Assembly: GCA_049651845.1 (NCBI GenBank)
Contig: JBASCW010000122.1
Location: 1-16,424, forward strand
DNA from: RBG-16-66-20 sp049651845
GTDB taxonomy: Bacteria; Pseudomonadota; Gammaproteobacteria; Burkholderiales; SG8-39
Length of the DNA: 16,424 bases
Reading direction: 5' to 3'
This document shows, in pieces, positions 1 to 6,417 of this stretch (position 1 is the first letter of the stretch; the number at the start of each line of letters is the position of its first letter). The translations under genes and the position numbers were made by a program. Below the pieces are notes generated by a model that was not told where the DNA came from, did no database searches, and worked only from the letters and a program-made list of their open reading frames with translations.

Positions 1-66
1 CATGCCATCCTGGGTCACATCGGCACCACGCATCGTCGGCTTCCCTTTATTCTTCTCGACGATCAT
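1..66 (-). CDS. Probable transposase, N-terminal fragment cut by the window edge
   Basis: A minus-strand frame runs off the left edge and reads MIVEKNKGKPTMRGADVTQD and on to the edge. The segment beginning MRGADVTQ resembles the conserved start of IS5/IS1182-like transposases, which commonly begin MRGxDxxQ. The likely true start is the ATG at 33-31, which has an AGGGA about nine bases upstream; the in-frame ATG at 66-64 is the longer alternative. Only 11-22 residues are visible, so no catalytic residue can be checked. If correct, an insertion sequence lies just left of the window, and its terminal inverted repeat would be expected somewhere in 67-111. I could not recognise that repeat. Confidence 0.42.
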   Translation of the reverse strand, partial: MIVEKNKGKPTMRGADVTQDGM

Positions 67-111
67 TCGACAACGTATGAGGCGATGAATTCCATGAATT
101 CGCGGCGAATT

Positions 112-897
112 TCAACAAACTGCTAGCAGCGTCTCGTGATCGGCGTCGTACACCTCGAGTTCGCCGTTCAGGTAGTAAAACTTGCGGAAGCGCATGCAAT
201 CGATCATGTGTCGGATGACCGCCGGGCTCCCGTCGTCTTTGATCTGAACTTTGCCCTCAGGGCCCATAACGAGCCGCTCATTCTTGAAGTCGAGGAAGAG
301 CTCTGTGTGCACGAGGCCGTCCTCGCTTTCGCTCTTCAACGTGACGCCGCCGTTGCCGATGATGAGGCTCTGCATCACTTTGAGTTTGTCGAGCGCGGGG
401 AAGATGGGTTTCTCCCTAATGCGGATGCTCGGCCGCGGCCACACGCGCGTCTTGCGCATATCGAGTGGCTGGAGATTCTTGATTCGCTCGGCGGCCTCAT
501 CGCCGATCACCAACCGGAAGCCGCCAAGTTCGTACAGGTGCTCACGCCAAACCGTCTGTGCCGATTTGATGTCGAGTTCGCGCTCAATCAGGTCCTCGGC
601 GAGAGCCTGGATGAGCGAAAGATCTCGATGTAACCGACGGTTCTCTTCCGGATCTTCAGGATCGACGACTGGCGTCGCGTACGCATGAGCGATCGCGCAG
701 CGTCCCGATGTGTAGAGATAGTCCCCGACGTCGACGCCTTGCTTGTGCAACTCCGCGAGTCTCTCTTTCGCGCGGTGGTCGGTGACCTGGTCGACGTTTT
801 TATTGATCCAGGCAACCTGATCCTTGCCCTTCTCGTAGAGGATGTTCAGTACCTTGGCGAAACCAAGGAACTGGTAGGCAACGCTGTTGACGCTCAA
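112..897 (-). CDS. Hypothetical protein with HEPN-like Rx4H motif; N-terminus incomplete
   Basis: The function is unknown. The 261-residue product is soluble and has no signal peptide or membrane segment. Its clearest motif is GRCAIAHAY around residues 65-73, an Rx4H arrangement (R66, H71) like that of HEPN domains, some of which are RNases. The overall style recalls proteins annotated, often loosely, as methylamine utilisation MauJ; I hold that weakly. The only start in this frame is a TTG at 897-895. However, the frame stays open and coding-like for a further 52 codons upstream, to a TGA at 1056-1054, with no ATG, GTG or TTG in between. The sequence just before the TTG (NPNFTADYLPAPKEPK, then ALALYREAL) looks like real protein. 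The native N-terminus therefore probably extends upstream and is frameshifted or truncated. The gene stands alone, with no co-directional neighbour. Confidence 0.6.
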   Translation of the reverse strand: MSVNSVAYQFLGFAKVLNILYEKGKDQVAWINKNVDQVTDHRAKERLAELHKQGVDVGDYLYTSGRCAIAHAYATPVVDPEDPEENRRLHRDLSLIQALAEDLIERELDIKSAQTVWREHLYELGGFRLVIGDEAAERIKNLQPLDMRKTRVWPRPSIRIREKPIFPALDKLKVMQSLIIGNGGVTLKSESEDGLVHTELFLDFKNERLVMGPEGKVQIKDDGSPAVIRHMIDCMRFRKFYYLNGELEVYDADHETLLAVC

Positions 898-1156
898 GGC
901 CTCGCGATACAGCGCGAGCGCGAGCTTTGCCTTCGGCTCCTTCGGCGCCGGAAGGTAGTCGGCCGTGAAGTTCGGGTTGATGAGCCGCGCGCCCGCGCCT
1001 TTGCCGATGCCGTGCGGATGGCTCCCGCCACCGCCCGCTGCCAGAGTGCCCTGTCAAGGGGGAATGACCGTACGCCTCGTTAGTTTCTCGGAGCTCGCAA
1101 ACTCCGGGAGTTTCAGGAGCTCTGCGAGTCTCGCTAGTTTCAGTCGGAGAGGTCAT
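898..1156 (-). pseudogene. Probable displaced N-terminal part of the Rx4H protein
   Basis: Bases 898-1053 translate in the frame of the 112-897 gene without a stop and include a glycine-rich stretch (LAAGGGGSHPHGIGKG) leading into INPNFTADYLPAPKEPK. A TGA at 1056-1054 closes that frame. A start codon (ATG 1156-1154) lies in a different frame and reads MTSPTETSETRRAPETPG. One frame change near 1045-1060 would join it to the downstream frame. This may be a true frameshift mutation, a sequencing error, a CTG start at 1044-1042, or an element inserted across the start. The sequence alone cannot choose. Confidence 0.4.
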
Positions 1157-1162
1157 TCCCCC
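1058..1162. repeat. 105-bp imperfect inverted repeat with 27-bp internal period
   Basis: The ends are perfect 12-bp inverted arms, GGGGGAATGACC at 1058-1069 and GGTCATTCCCCC at 1151-1162. Near the centre is a second palindrome, AAACTCCGGGAGTTT at 1099-1113. The hexamer AGTTTC recurs at 1082, 1109 and 1136, exactly 27 bp apart; copies 1 and 2 also share GGAGCTC. The whole can fold into a long cruciform or RNA hairpin. It sits exactly where the reading frame of the minus-strand hypothetical protein breaks. It could be a small non-autonomous mobile element (MITE/REP-like), or a 9-codon-periodic coding repeat, since ET recurs every nine residues in the ATG-1156 frame. Confidence 0.6.
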
Positions 1163-1224
1163 ATGGCCCCCGGCCAGTTTCTGTTGGATCGTTGGTACGC
1201 GCCTAATAAATAGGGGCATGAACG

Positions 1225-1371
1225 ATGCGATTCCGCTATGCGAACGGCCGGCTGGCTCCCCAGGGTGAATCGGTCCGCTCGCACGTTCTGGGGTGCCCGG
1301 CCGATCGGCCGCCGGGTGCGCTCGATCCGTTTTGCGGCAGCGGCAGTGTTTTCTTGGGAGTAGTGCCATGA
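1225..1371 (+). CDS. Small ORF (48 aa) with methyltransferase-like DPFCGSG
   Basis: An ATG at 1225 preceded by AGGGG at 1212-1216 opens a 48-codon frame ending in TGA at 1369-1371. It ends in ALDPFCGSGSVFLGVVP. DPFCGSG resembles the SAM-binding motif I of DNA and RNA methyltransferases (usually DPFxGSGT), but no other part of such a domain is present. It may be a decayed remnant or a coincidence. Its TGA overlaps the ATG of the next small ORF (ATGA at 1368-1371), which is compatible with translational coupling. I do not assign a function. Confidence 0.22.
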   Translation: MRFRYANGRLAPQGESVRSHVLGCPADRPPGALDPFCGSGSVFLGVVP

Positions 1372-1460
1372 AGAACTTCTTAAAGCTGATCGAGGCCATG
1401 ACGATGTTCGCGTTCGTCCTGGCCGTGTTCCTCGCAATCGTCGGCGTCTTTTACCGGTGA
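1368..1460 (+). CDS. 30-aa single-pass membrane small protein
   Basis: The ORF begins ATG at 1368 and ends TGA at 1458-1460. It encodes MKNFLKLIEAMTMFA followed by the hydrophobic FVLAVFLAIVGVFYR. A positively charged N-terminus, one hydrophobic helix of about 18 residues (roughly 11-28) and a terminal Tyr-Arg are typical of small inner-membrane proteins. A strong GGGAG (1356-1360) lies seven bases before the ATG. It overlaps the preceding 48-codon ORF by four bases. I recognise no family. The sequence is short enough for the reading to be chance, but the ribosome-binding site plus clean TM architecture argue for a real gene. Confidence 0.42.
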   Translation: MKNFLKLIEAMTMFAFVLAVFLAIVGVFYR

Positions 1461-1646
1461 GGCCTCAGTCCCCGTCTCCTTCGGCTTCCAGGGCCGCAAG
1501 GAGCACGCCGGCTGAGTTTCGATCTCCTTGCCGTCGGTCCGCCGTGCCAGAGCTTTCGCGTGCCTCGCGTCGCTCATGTCGCGCCGGGCCCCCACCGGGC
1601 AAAACAGCCCGATGATGCAACCGATCGATTGCATTGCAGAACCTGG
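1461..1646. other. Intergenic stretch without a supportable gene
   Basis: Between the 30-aa ORF and the hairpin downstream of the MFS gene I see no ORF with a credible start and product. A near-palindrome, TGCAACCGATCGATTGCA (1616-1633), is the only structured site besides the adjacent REP-like hairpin. Short open frames on the minus strand have no ribosome-binding site and are antisense to the small membrane ORF. Confidence 0.5.
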
Positions 1647-1666
1647 GTTCCCGCTTTCGCGGGAAC
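1647..1666. repeat. REP-like hairpin (GTTCCCGC-tttc-GCGGGAAC)
   Basis: An 8-bp perfect stem, GTTCCCGC (1647-1654) and GCGGGAAC (1659-1666), with a 4-nt loop, set in a context that translates to the familiar VVPAKAGTQ / SRESGNPG strings. This type of dispersed repeat is widespread in proteobacterial genomes. It lies 14 bp beyond the MFS stop codon, so it could stabilise or terminate the minus-strand mRNA. There is no U-tract typical of an intrinsic terminator. Confidence 0.65.
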
Positions 1667-1680
1667 GACGGATTTGCCGC

Positions 1681-2892
1681 TCAGCTTTGAAATAGCCGCC
1701 GGCCGCGCCAGAGCCAGGCCAGGCCCAGCACCTGCACCAGCCACAGCCCGCCGAGCGCCCAGGGATAGGCTTCGGGCGCATAGCCGCCTGCCGTCTGCGG
1801 CCACAAGTTGATGATCAGACCCACGGCCCACTGGCCGGTGAACATGCCCACGAACACGCAGACGTTGAGCGCGCTGTTGACGCGCCCGGTCATCTCCTTG
1901 GGGTAGCGGCGCGAGAAGAGCGAGTACGAGAGCACCACCGCGGTCGCGCAGCCGAAGAACCCGCACCAGAGCAGCAAGGCGCCCGCGCGCACGCCGAGCG
2001 CGAGCAGCCCCAGGCAGAGCGCCGCCGCGGTAACGCCGCCCGCGAGCAGCGGCAGCGTGCTGCGTCCGCTGCGCGTCATGCCGTCGGCCGCGCGCCCGAA
2101 GCCGAGGTAGCCCGCGATCATCACCACGTTGAAGGCAAGCAGCGCCTGCGCCACCTCGGCTTGGCTGTAGCCGGCGACGTCGCGCAGCCAGGTCGCGACC
2201 CAGAGCGTGGCGAGCGACACTGCGGCGAGCTGGCTCGAGCCCACGCACAGCGCCAGGCGCCAGAACGCCGGGTCGCGCGCGAGCACCGCGTAGCCGCGCA
2301 GCTGCTCGCCGAGCGGTGCGCCGCGCCGTGCCGCGGCCTTTTCCGGCACGACTGCATAGAGCACCAGGCTCACCGCGAGGTTGAGCGCGACGATGCCGTA
2401 GAACACCTCGCGCCAGCTGAGCGCGCGCAGCACCACCTCGAGCGGCACGGTCACCGCGATGGCGCCCAGCATGCCCGAGGCGAAGGCGATGCCGTTCATC
2501 GTCGCGAGGCGCTCGGGCGGGTACCAGAGCGCAAAGGCCGAGAACGAGGCCATCAGGCAGCCGGAGACGCCCAGGCCGATGAGCGCGCGCGCGAGCACGA
2601 GCTCGCCCGCCGTGCCGGCGAGCGAGAACCACAGCCCGCCGCAGGCCGCGACGAGCAGCAGCGACGCGTTGACCTTGCGCGGGCCGTAGCGGTCGAGCAG
2701 CACGCCGAGCGGCAGCTGGAACAGCGCGAAGGCGAAGAAGTAGATGCCCGACAGCAGGCCCAGGCCCGCGGCCGACAGGCCGTAGTCGCGCGCGAGGTCC
2801 GGCCCGATGATGGCGTTGATCGAGCGGTAGACGTAGGAGACGAAATACCCCGCCAGGAACGGCAGGGTGACGCGCCAGAAGACGGAGATTAC
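1681..2892 (-). CDS. MFS transporter
   Basis: A 12-TM major facilitator superfamily permease of about 403 residues, in the inner membrane, with unknown substrate. Homology-like sequence begins VISVFWRVTLPFLAGY and continues through TM1 (YVYRSINAIIGPDLARDYGL). The cytoplasmic motif A follows TM2 as LGVLLDRYGPRK (about residues 62-73), with the Asp, Arg and Gly expected. A second half-repeat loop reads FGRAADGMTRSGR. It is the last gene of a GST-SDR-MFS operon, and its beginning overlaps the SDR stop. The start is problematic: the codons where homology begins are GTA (2892-2890) and ATC (2889-2887), preceded by GGAGG, and no ATG, GTG or TTG occurs in frame between a GTG at 3126 deep inside the SDR gene and a GTG inside TM2. 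I annotate from the homology boundary. Translation may start at ATC by coupling to the SDR stop, or from the far-upstream GTG. Confidence 0.85.
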   Translation of the reverse strand, partial: VISVFWRVTLPFLAGYFVSYVYRSINAIIGPDLARDYGLSAAGLGLLSGIYFFAFALFQLPLGVLLDRYGPRKVNASLLLVAACGGLWFSLAGTAGELVLARALIGLGVSGCLMASFSAFALWYPPERLATMNGIAFASGMLGAIAVTVPLEVVLRALSWREVFYGIVALNLAVSLVLYAVVPEKAAARRGAPLGEQLRGYAVLARDPAFWRLALCVGSSQLAAVSLATLWVATWLRDVAGYSQAEVAQALLAFNVVMIAGYLGFGRAADGMTRSGRSTLPLLAGGVTAAALCLGLLALGVRAGALLLWCGFFGCATAVVLSYSLFSRRYPKEMTGRVNSALNVCVFVGMFTGQWAVGLIINLWPQTAGGYAPEAYPWALGGLWLVQVLGLAWLWRGRRLFQS

Positions 2893-3680
2893 TTCGGCGC
2901 CTCCAGGCCGCCGACGTAGAAGCGATTCCAGGTCGGCGCGATCACCAGCTCGTTCACGCAGCTGCGCGCGGGCATCGTCGCCACGAACAGGATCGCCTTG
3001 CCGAAGTCCTCGGGCTGCGCCATGCGCGCGCGCTCCTCCTTCGAGGGCGGCACCGGCCGCTTCTCCAGGATCGGCGTCGCCACCTCGCCCGGCAGGATGG
3101 AGGTGGCGCGGATGCCGTGCATGCACTCCTCCATGTTGATCGATTCGGAGATCGCGATCACCGCGCGCTTGGTGGCGTTGTAGGCGGGCCCGGTGAGCAC
3201 GCTCGCGTAGCGCCCCGCCCAGGAGGAGATGTTGATGATCAGCCCGTCCTTGCGCGCGCGCATGCCCGGAATCACCGCGTAGTTGCAGTAGAACAGGCCG
3301 TTCAGGTTGATCTGCACCACCTCGTCCCAGCCCTCGGGCGACATCGACTTGAAGTTGCGCTTCGTGCCGCCGATGTTGGTGCCGGCGCTCGCCACCAGGA
3401 TGTCGATGCGGCCGTGGCGCTTCTCGATGTCGGCGGCGGCCGCGAGCACCGCCTTCTTGTCCGCGACATCGAGCAGGACGGCCTCCGCCTCACCGAGCGA
3501 CTTGAGTTTCTTTTCCGCCTCGCGATTGGTTTTTTCGGTTCTTCCTGAAATGACCACCCGCGCACCCGCCTTCACCAGCTCCTCGGCCCCCGCCAGGCCG
3601 ATGCCGGAGCCGCCGCCGGTGATCCACGCGACCTTCCCGTTCAACACGCTCGCGTGTTCCTGCGCGTCAACGCTTGGCAT
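2889..3680 (-). CDS. SDR-family NAD(P)-dependent oxidoreductase
   Basis: A classical short-chain dehydrogenase/reductase of 263 residues, cytosolic, catalysing NAD(P)-linked alcohol/ketone interconversion on an unknown substrate. The cofactor motif TGGGSGIG is at 21-28. ASAGTN at 97-102 takes the place of NNAG. The active site has Ser152/153 (NISSWAG) and YNATK with Tyr167 and Lys171. R47 after the second beta strand (ISGRT) suggests possible NADP preference. The ATG at 3680 lies within the 3' end of the GST gene (14-nt overlap) and the TAA abuts the MFS start, so all three genes are probably translated as one unit. Specific identity is not recognisable. Confidence 0.9.
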   Translation of the reverse strand: MPSVDAQEHASVLNGKVAWITGGGSGIGLAGAEELVKAGARVVISGRTEKTNREAEKKLKSLGEAEAVLLDVADKKAVLAAAADIEKRHGRIDILVASAGTNIGGTKRNFKSMSPEGWDEVVQINLNGLFYCNYAVIPGMRARKDGLIINISSWAGRYASVLTGPAYNATKRAVIAISESINMEECMHGIRATSILPGEVATPILEKRPVPPSKEERARMAQPEDFGKAILFVATMPARSCVNELVIAPTWNRFYVGGLEAPK

Positions 3681-4359
3681 ATTGCGTCGCGCCGAACAGG
3701 TTCTCGCGCTGCTCCTTGGTCATCTCGGCGCGACGGCGGTCGGCGAGCACCAGCAGCGCCTTCTGCACCGCGGGCCGCGCGAGGATGGCGTCGCGCCACT
3801 TCTTGAGCGCCGGGAACTCGTCGATGTTCACGCCCTGGCGCTCCGGGAAGCGCAGCCAGGGCACGGTCGCCATGTCGGCGATGGTGTAGCTGTTGCAGGC
3901 GAGGTAGCGCGACTCCTTCAGGCGCCGCTCGACCACACCGTAGAGCCGGTTGGCCTCGTTCTTGTAGCGCTCCATGGCGTAGGGGATCTTCTCCGGCGCG
4001 TAGCCGAGGAAGTGGTGCGCCTGGCCGAGCATCGGCCCGATGTGGCCCATCTGGAACATCACCCACTGCATCACCTGCCAGCGCTCGCGCAGGTCCTCGG
4101 GCAGGAAGCGCCCGGTCTTCGAGGCGAGGTAGAACAGCATCGCGCCCGACTCGGCGAGCGCGAACGGCTTGCCGCCCGGGCCGTCGGTGTCCACCATCGC
4201 CGGCATCTTGTTGTTGGGGGAGATCTTGAGGAAATCGGGCTTGAACTGGTCGCCCGCGCCGATGTCCACCGCGTGCACGTGGTAGGGCGTGCCCGTCTCC
4301 TCGAGCATGATGTGGACCTTGTGGCCGTTCGGCGTCGGCCAAGTGTAGAGTTCGATCAT
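3667..4359 (-). CDS. yfcG: Nu-class glutathione S-transferase (YfcG-like)
   Basis: A 230-residue cytosolic GST. The start MIELYTWPTPNGHKVHIMLE closely follows the E. coli YfcG/Nu-class pattern, where TPNGHK (9-14) lines the glutathione site. SPNNKMPA at 47-54 supplies the cis-Pro that binds the GSH backbone, and ES at 70-71 contacts the gamma-glutamyl group. The C-terminal domain has the GPMLGQAHHF segment (108-117) and the N-capping box SYTIADMA (157-164). Nu-class enzymes have disulfide-bond reductase and peroxidase activity rather than strong classical conjugation. It is first in the GST-SDR-MFS operon. No clear Shine-Dalgarno precedes the ATG, and a TACAAT box lies only nine bases upstream, so the transcript may be nearly leaderless. 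Confidence 0.9.
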   Translation of the reverse strand: MIELYTWPTPNGHKVHIMLEETGTPYHVHAVDIGAGDQFKPDFLKISPNNKMPAMVDTDGPGGKPFALAESGAMLFYLASKTGRFLPEDLRERWQVMQWVMFQMGHIGPMLGQAHHFLGYAPEKIPYAMERYKNEANRLYGVVERRLKESRYLACNSYTIADMATVPWLRFPERQGVNIDEFPALKKWRDAILARPAVQKALLVLADRRRAEMTKEQRENLFGATQYAKR

Positions 4360-4368
4360 AGGTCCGGG

Positions 4369-4374
4369 ATTGTA
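4369..4374 (-). promoter_or_regulatory. Candidate -10 box (TACAAT) for the GST operon
   Basis: Within the 42-bp gap between the divergent GST and DUF898 genes, the minus strand carries TACAAT, five of six matches to the sigma70 -10 consensus. I see no convincing -35 at 16-18 bp. Transcription would begin about 2-4 bases before the GST ATG. Confidence 0.3.
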
Positions 4375-4401
4375 AACAGATCGGACTCCGGGGGGACCAG
4401 C

Positions 4402-5382
4402 ATGGAGCGAACTGCCGCCGCTGCGCAGCCGGCGCCCGTCGCGCTGCTGTTCACGGGCAGCGCCGGCGAGTATTTCCGGATCTGGATCGTCAACCTGTGC
4501 CTGACCGTCGTCACGCTGGGGCTGTACTCGCCCTGGGCGAAGGTGCGCCGCAAGCGCTACTTCTACGGCAGCACGCTGCTCGAGGGCTCGGCCTTCGAAT
4601 ACACGGGCAACCCGGTCGCGATCCTCAAGGGCCGGCTGATCGTGCTGGCGATCTTCGTCGTCTACTCGCTTGCGCAGCAGTTCCTGCCGCTGCTGTCGTT
4701 GGCGCTGCTGGTGGGCATGTTTGCGCTGCTGCCCTGGATCATCCAGCGCGCGCTGCAGTTCAACGCGCGCAACTCGCTGCACCGCAACCTGCGCTTCGGC
4801 TTCCACGGCGGCAAGCTGCAGATCCTCGCCGTGCTGCTGATCGCCGCGCTGCTGGTCCCGGTGACGCTCGGCTTCGCCTATCCCTGGTACATGGCGATGA
4901 AGCGCCGCCTGTTCGTCGAGAACAGCAGCTACGGCAGCGAGCGCTTCGCGTTCGCGGCGAGCACGGGCGACTACTACATGGCGGCGATGAAGCTGTCCTT
5001 CGCCTTCTTCGCCTTCCTGGCCGGCAGCCTCGTCACCTTCGGCGTCGGCCTGCTGCCGTTCTACCTGCTGCTGCGCGCCTACGCGGAGGCCGTGTTCGCG
5101 CGCCTCGCCTGGCGCAACACCACGTTCGCCGGCATCCGCTTCGACTGCGGCTGGACCGCGGGCGGCCTCGCGGGCCTGTACATCGTCAATGCGCTCGGCG
5201 TGCTCCTGTCGCTGGGGCTGCTCGTGCCGTGGGCGGCGGTCCGCACCGCGCGCTACAAGCTCGAGCGCATCACGTTGCTGTCGGAGCAGGGGCCCGCCAA
5301 GGTGCTCGCATCGGTCGAAGCGAACGTGGGCGCGGTCGGCGACGAGGCCGGGGAACTGCTCGGCTTCGACTTCGGTCTCTGA
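4402..5382 (+). CDS. DUF898 (YjgN-family) polytopic membrane protein
   Basis: A 326-residue integral membrane protein of unknown function, matching the DUF898/YjgN family. The N-terminal hallmark LGLYSPWAKVRRKRYFYGS (39-57) is followed by FEYTGNP (66-71). About six hydrophobic helices lie near 27-45, 78-92, 97-115, 140-163, 198-225 and 255-278. A PW-containing segment recurs three times (GLYSPWAKVRRKRY, GFAYPWYMAMKRRL, GLLVPWAAVRTARY), showing internal repetition with basic residues after each helix. The start is the ATG at 4402, preceded by GGGGGGA. The frame is open far upstream, but that part is antisense to GST and not protein-like. The M48 peptidase gene follows after 18 nt; this pair is a recurrent neighbourhood in proteobacteria, suggesting a joint envelope role. 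Confidence 0.88.
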   Translation: MERTAAAAQPAPVALLFTGSAGEYFRIWIVNLCLTVVTLGLYSPWAKVRRKRYFYGSTLLEGSAFEYTGNPVAILKGRLIVLAIFVVYSLAQQFLPLLSLALLVGMFALLPWIIQRALQFNARNSLHRNLRFGFHGGKLQILAVLLIAALLVPVTLGFAYPWYMAMKRRLFVENSSYGSERFAFAASTGDYYMAAMKLSFAFFAFLAGSLVTFGVGLLPFYLLLRAYAEAVFARLAWRNTTFAGIRFDCGWTAGGLAGLYIVNALGVLLSLGLLVPWAAVRTARYKLERITLLSEQGPAKVLASVEANVGAVGDEAGELLGFDFGL

Positions 5383-5400
5383 GGGCGTGAGGGCGCACGC

Positions 5401-6417
5401 GTGAACAGCGTTCTGGCGCGGTACTTCGACGGCAAGTCCTCGGACGGGCGCGAAGTCGTGCTCGAGCTGGATGCGCAAGGGGTGCTGCACCTGCGCGGCG
5501 GCGGCAGCGAGCTCACTTGGCCGCTCGCCCAGGTGCGCGCGTCCGAGCGCATCGGCTCGAGCCGGCGGCGGCTCTACTTCCCGGACGGCTCGCAATGCGA
5601 GACCGGCGACAACGACGGCGTGGACGCCATGCTCGGCGCGCAGGCGCCCGCCGCCTCACGCCTGCTCGCGCGCTGGGAAGGCGGGCTGCGTTACGCGATC
5701 GCCGCCCTCGTGGTCACGCTGCTCGCCGCCGCGGCGGTCGTCTTCTGGGGCGTGCCGGCGCTCGCCAAGCAGGTGGCGTTCGCGCTGCCCGCGCAGACCG
5801 AGCGGCTGATCGGCGGCGACGCGCTCGCGGCGCTCGACCGCGTCGTGTTCAAGCCGAGCGCGCTGCCCGCGGAGCGCCAGGAAGCGCTGCGCAAGCTGCA
5901 TGCGCGCATGGCCGCCGAGACCGGCAGCGCCGGCGAAGGCAGGCTCGAGCTGCGCCGCGGCGGCCGCGCCGGCGCCAACGCGCTCGCACTGCCCGCGCAC
6001 CTGATCGTCCTCACCGACGAGCTGGTCGCGCTCGCCAAGGATGACCGGGAGATCGAGGCCGTGCTCGCGCACGAGTTCGGCCATCAGCGTGAGCGGCACA
6101 TCCTGCGCCACGTGCTGCAGGACTCGATCGCGGCGCTGCTGGTTGCGGTGACGGTCGGCGACCTGTCCTCGCTCACCTCGCTCGCCGCGGCCGCGCCTAC
6201 GCTGTTGCTGCAGATGAAGTTCTCGCGCGACTTCGAGCGCGAGGCGGACGACTTCGCGCTCGACTATCTCAAGCGGCGCGGCATCCCGCCGGAAGTGTTC
6301 GTGGCGATGCTGGAGCGGCTCGAGGCCTCCAGGCCCGGGGGCAGCGGTGGGCCCGACTTCCTGTCCACGCACCCTGAGATTCGCGTGAGGATCGAGCGCG
6401 CGCGCGGCGCGCGTTAA
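5401..6417 (+). CDS. M48-family zinc metallopeptidase, membrane-anchored
   Basis: A 338-residue protein. Residues 1-85 form a small N-terminal domain of beta character (ARYFDGKSSDGREVVLEL, then WPLAQVRASERIG), like the N-terminal domain seen in DUF898-linked M48 proteins. One TM helix lies at about 97-117 and the catalytic domain follows. The zinc motif is HEFGH at 224-228 (His224, Glu225, His228), with the third ligand Glu281 in FEREADDFALDYL. The C-terminal LSTHPEIRVRIER matches the conserved STHP box of M48/Oma1-like peptidases. The start is GTG 5401 with GAGGG upstream. It is cotranscribed with the DUF898 gene and probably acts on membrane or periplasmic proteins. The TAA shares bases with the stop of the convergent gene (TTAA at 6414-6417). 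Confidence 0.92.
   Translation: MNSVLARYFDGKSSDGREVVLELDAQGVLHLRGGGSELTWPLAQVRASERIGSSRRRLYFPDGSQCETGDNDGVDAMLGAQAPAASRLLARWEGGLRYAIAALVVTLLAAAAVVFWGVPALAKQVAFALPAQTERLIGGDALAALDRVVFKPSALPAERQEALRKLHARMAAETGSAGEGRLELRRGGRAGANALALPAHLIVLTDELVALAKDDREIEAVLAHEFGHQRERHILRHVLQDSIAALLVAVTVGDLSSLTSLAAAAPTLLLQMKFSRDFEREADDFALDYLKRRGIPPEVFVAMLERLEASRPGGSGGPDFLSTHPEIRVRIERARGAR

Noticed and set aside
82..104. Two GAATTC sites in GAATTCCATGAATTC as an IS end or operator
   Set aside because: A short palindrome repeated by chance is likely; no matching partner end can be seen inside the window.
1380..1781. Minus-strand 133-codon open frame covering the REP-like hairpin
   Set aside because: It contains the repeat-derived string SRESGNPG, is antisense to the small TM ORF and to no other coding signal, and has no credible start site.
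3307..4401. Possible long N-terminal extension of the DUF898 protein
   Set aside because: The frame is open, but the sequence is antisense to GST and SDR and not protein-like; the family begins at the ATG at 4402 behind a GGGGGGA.
4360..5595. Possible extension of the GST upstream into a 642-codon frame
   Set aside because: Canonical GST begins MIELYTWPTPNGHK at 4359; upstream residues are antisense to DUF898 and low-complexity.
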